Below, one piece after another: positions 5,856 to 6,441 of a stretch of DNA of 6,441 nucleotides. The stretch is taken from the NCBI GenBank assembly GCA_023423675.1, contig JAFAFD010000486.1:1-6441 (forward strand), given 5' to 3'. Position numbers and translations under genes: made by a program. The notes beneath the pieces are model-generated. The model was not told where the DNA came from, did no database searches, and saw nothing but the letters and a program-made list of their open reading frames with translations. The stretch is from Pseudomonadota bacterium (GTDB taxonomy: Bacteria; Pseudomonadota; Gammaproteobacteria; Xanthomonadales; Xanthomonadaceae). Each line of letters opens with the position of its first letter. The first letter of the stretch is position 1.

Positions 5856-5868
5856 GTAAACCTCCTTT

Positions 5869-5891
5869 GTAGAGTCGAGCCATGCTCGACT
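5869..5891 (+). repeat. SMAG-type REP palindrome (GTAG + 8-bp stem)
   Basis: On the plus strand this reads GTAG, then AGTCGAGC, loop CAT, then GCTCGACT: a perfect 8-bp inverted repeat with a 3-nt loop and GTAG at one terminus. That is the architecture of the Stenotrophomonas maltophilia GTAG (SMAG) repeats, REP-like elements thought to be mobilised by RAYT transposases. It sits 9 bp after the receptor stop codon and, on the coding strand, 3 nt upstream of the GGAGG ribosome binding site of the FMN reductase. A transcript reading through would form a hairpin directly before that site. There is no U-tract, so a classical terminator is unlikely. Assignment to SMAG is from memory of the family's structure; the palindrome itself is certain. 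Confidence 0.78.
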
Positions 5892-5900
5892 TCGCTTCAA

Positions 5901-6441
5901 TCAAAACCGGTAATTGACCCGCCCGTACCAGAACGCACCCACGGTGCTCAGCACATCGCCGGTATCCCAGGTGGTCTCGATGCTGGCCACGTCGCTGGCG
6001 CTGCGTGCGTACTCGGGCACCTTGCGGGTGCGCTTGTCGAACAGGTTGTTGATGCCCAGCGCCGCGCTCCAGCCGCCGCCCAGCTCGACGCCGCCGGACA
6101 GATTGGTCACCAGCACCGGCGGCTGCTTGTATTCCACGCCGTTGTTCAGGCGCTTGATCGGGCCGTAGTAGGTGAAGTCCAGGTTCGAGCGCCAGCGTCC
6201 GTTCTGCCAGCCCAGGCCCGCTACCTGCGTATAGCTGGGCGTGCGGAAGCGCAGTGCGTATTCGCTGGATTTGGTCAGCAGGTTGATGTTCGGCAGGCCC
6301 TGCAGCGCGGCAGCAATGTCGCTGACCTTCTGGATGGTGGTGCGGCCGACGTTGGCCGCGTAGGTCCAGCGCAGCTTGCCCCACGCGGTGTCCTGGTTCG
6401 CTTCCAGGGTCAGCTCCACGCCGCGCGTACGGGTATTGCCG
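5901..6441 (-). CDS. TonB-dependent outer-membrane receptor, C-terminal part (5' end outside window)
   Basis: This is the last 179 complete codons of a TonB-dependent receptor, a 22-strand outer-membrane barrel that imports scarce ligands using TonB/ExbBD energy. The visible part shows barrel-type alternation of polar and aromatic residues. It begins with GNTRTRGVELTLEA, a hallmark of the C-terminal barrel ('G..R.RGvE'). A late NLFDKR segment matches the usual 'NLFD' strand-turn, and the protein ends in RVNYRF, with the terminal aromatic residue recognised by the BAM machinery. The plug domain, TonB box and signal peptide lie upstream, outside the window, so the ligand cannot be named. The gene ends 45 bp before the FMN reductase start, with a SMAG-type palindrome between them. 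Given its neighbours, I infer uptake of an organosulfur compound; this is context only. The family call is very secure. Confidence 0.95.
   Translation of the reverse strand, partial: GNTRTRGVELTLEANQDTAWGKLRWTYAANVGRTTIQKVSDIAAALQGLPNINLLTKSSEYALRFRTPSYTQVAGLGWQNGRWRSNLDFTYYGPIKRLNNGVEYKQPPVLVTNLSGGVELGGGWSAALGINNLFDKRTRKVPEYARSASDVASIETTWDTGDVLSTVGAFWYGRVNYRF

Noticed and set aside
5869..5891. The palindrome after the receptor gene as an intrinsic terminator.
   Set aside because: No T-run follows the stem in the transcribed direction, and the GTAG end marks it better as a SMAG-type repeat.
5668..6384. A 238-codon minus-strand frame bridging the receptor and reductase genes.
   Set aside because: It is out of frame with both genes, which have clear family motifs, and crosses the SMAG palindrome. 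No domain is visible.
1..6441. Signs of a mobile island (integrase, transposase, tRNA, compositional shift).
   Set aside because: None was seen. GC richness and codon use look even across all eight genes, and the only repeat elements are the two small SMAG-type palindromes.

Overview
The window reads as chromosomal DNA from a high-GC gammaproteobacterium of the Xanthomonadaceae, most likely Stenotrophomonas. The protein families fit that group. The strongest clue is two short palindromes built like the Stenotrophomonas GTAG-type REP elements (SMAG): 8-bp arms, a 3-nt loop and a GTAG or GTAA tetranucleotide at one end. All eight genes lie on the minus strand, so transcription runs from high to low coordinates.

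Layout in reading order: the C-terminal end of a TonB-dependent outer-membrane receptor (5901-6441, cut by the window edge); a SMAG-type palindrome; an MsuE-type FMN reductase (5274-5855); a 168-bp intergenic stretch with a 9-bp inverted repeat and a small hairpin; a 120-residue DUF3088 protein with an apparent thioredoxin-like fold (4743-5105, GTG start); an MsnO8/CmoO-type luciferase-like flavin monooxygenase (3751-4728); an NtaA/YxeK/CmoJ-type flavin monooxygenase (2389-3732); an M20 N-acyl-amino-acid deacylase (1164-2384); a GNAT acetyltransferase (607-1167); and the start of a polar-amino-acid ABC permease (1-610, cut by the window edge). From the DUF3088 gene down, genes are 4 to 18 bp apart or overlap by ATGA, so they look like one operon. 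The receptor and reductase genes precede it in the same direction.

The gene set matches, family for family, the Bacillus subtilis ytmI (snaA-tcyJKLMN-cmoO-cmoI-cmoJ-ribR-sndA) and yxeKLMNOPQ operons. Those salvage sulfur from S-substituted cysteines: import by an amino-acid ABC transporter, N-acetylation, flavin-dependent oxidative cleavage of the C-S bond, then deacetylation to cysteine. I infer the same logic here in a Gram-negative setting. The receptor would bring the substrate across the outer membrane, the ABC system across the inner membrane, MsuE would supply reduced FMN to the two monooxygenases, and DUF3088 could be a redoxin-like accessory in place of CmoI. The substrate cannot be read from the sequence.

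The most unusual structural feature is a SMAG-like palindrome inside the coding sequence of the M20 deacylase, where it encodes residues 7-14. No RNA genes, insertion sequences, CRISPR arrays or phage genes were seen, and no gene-free stretch exceeds 300 bases.
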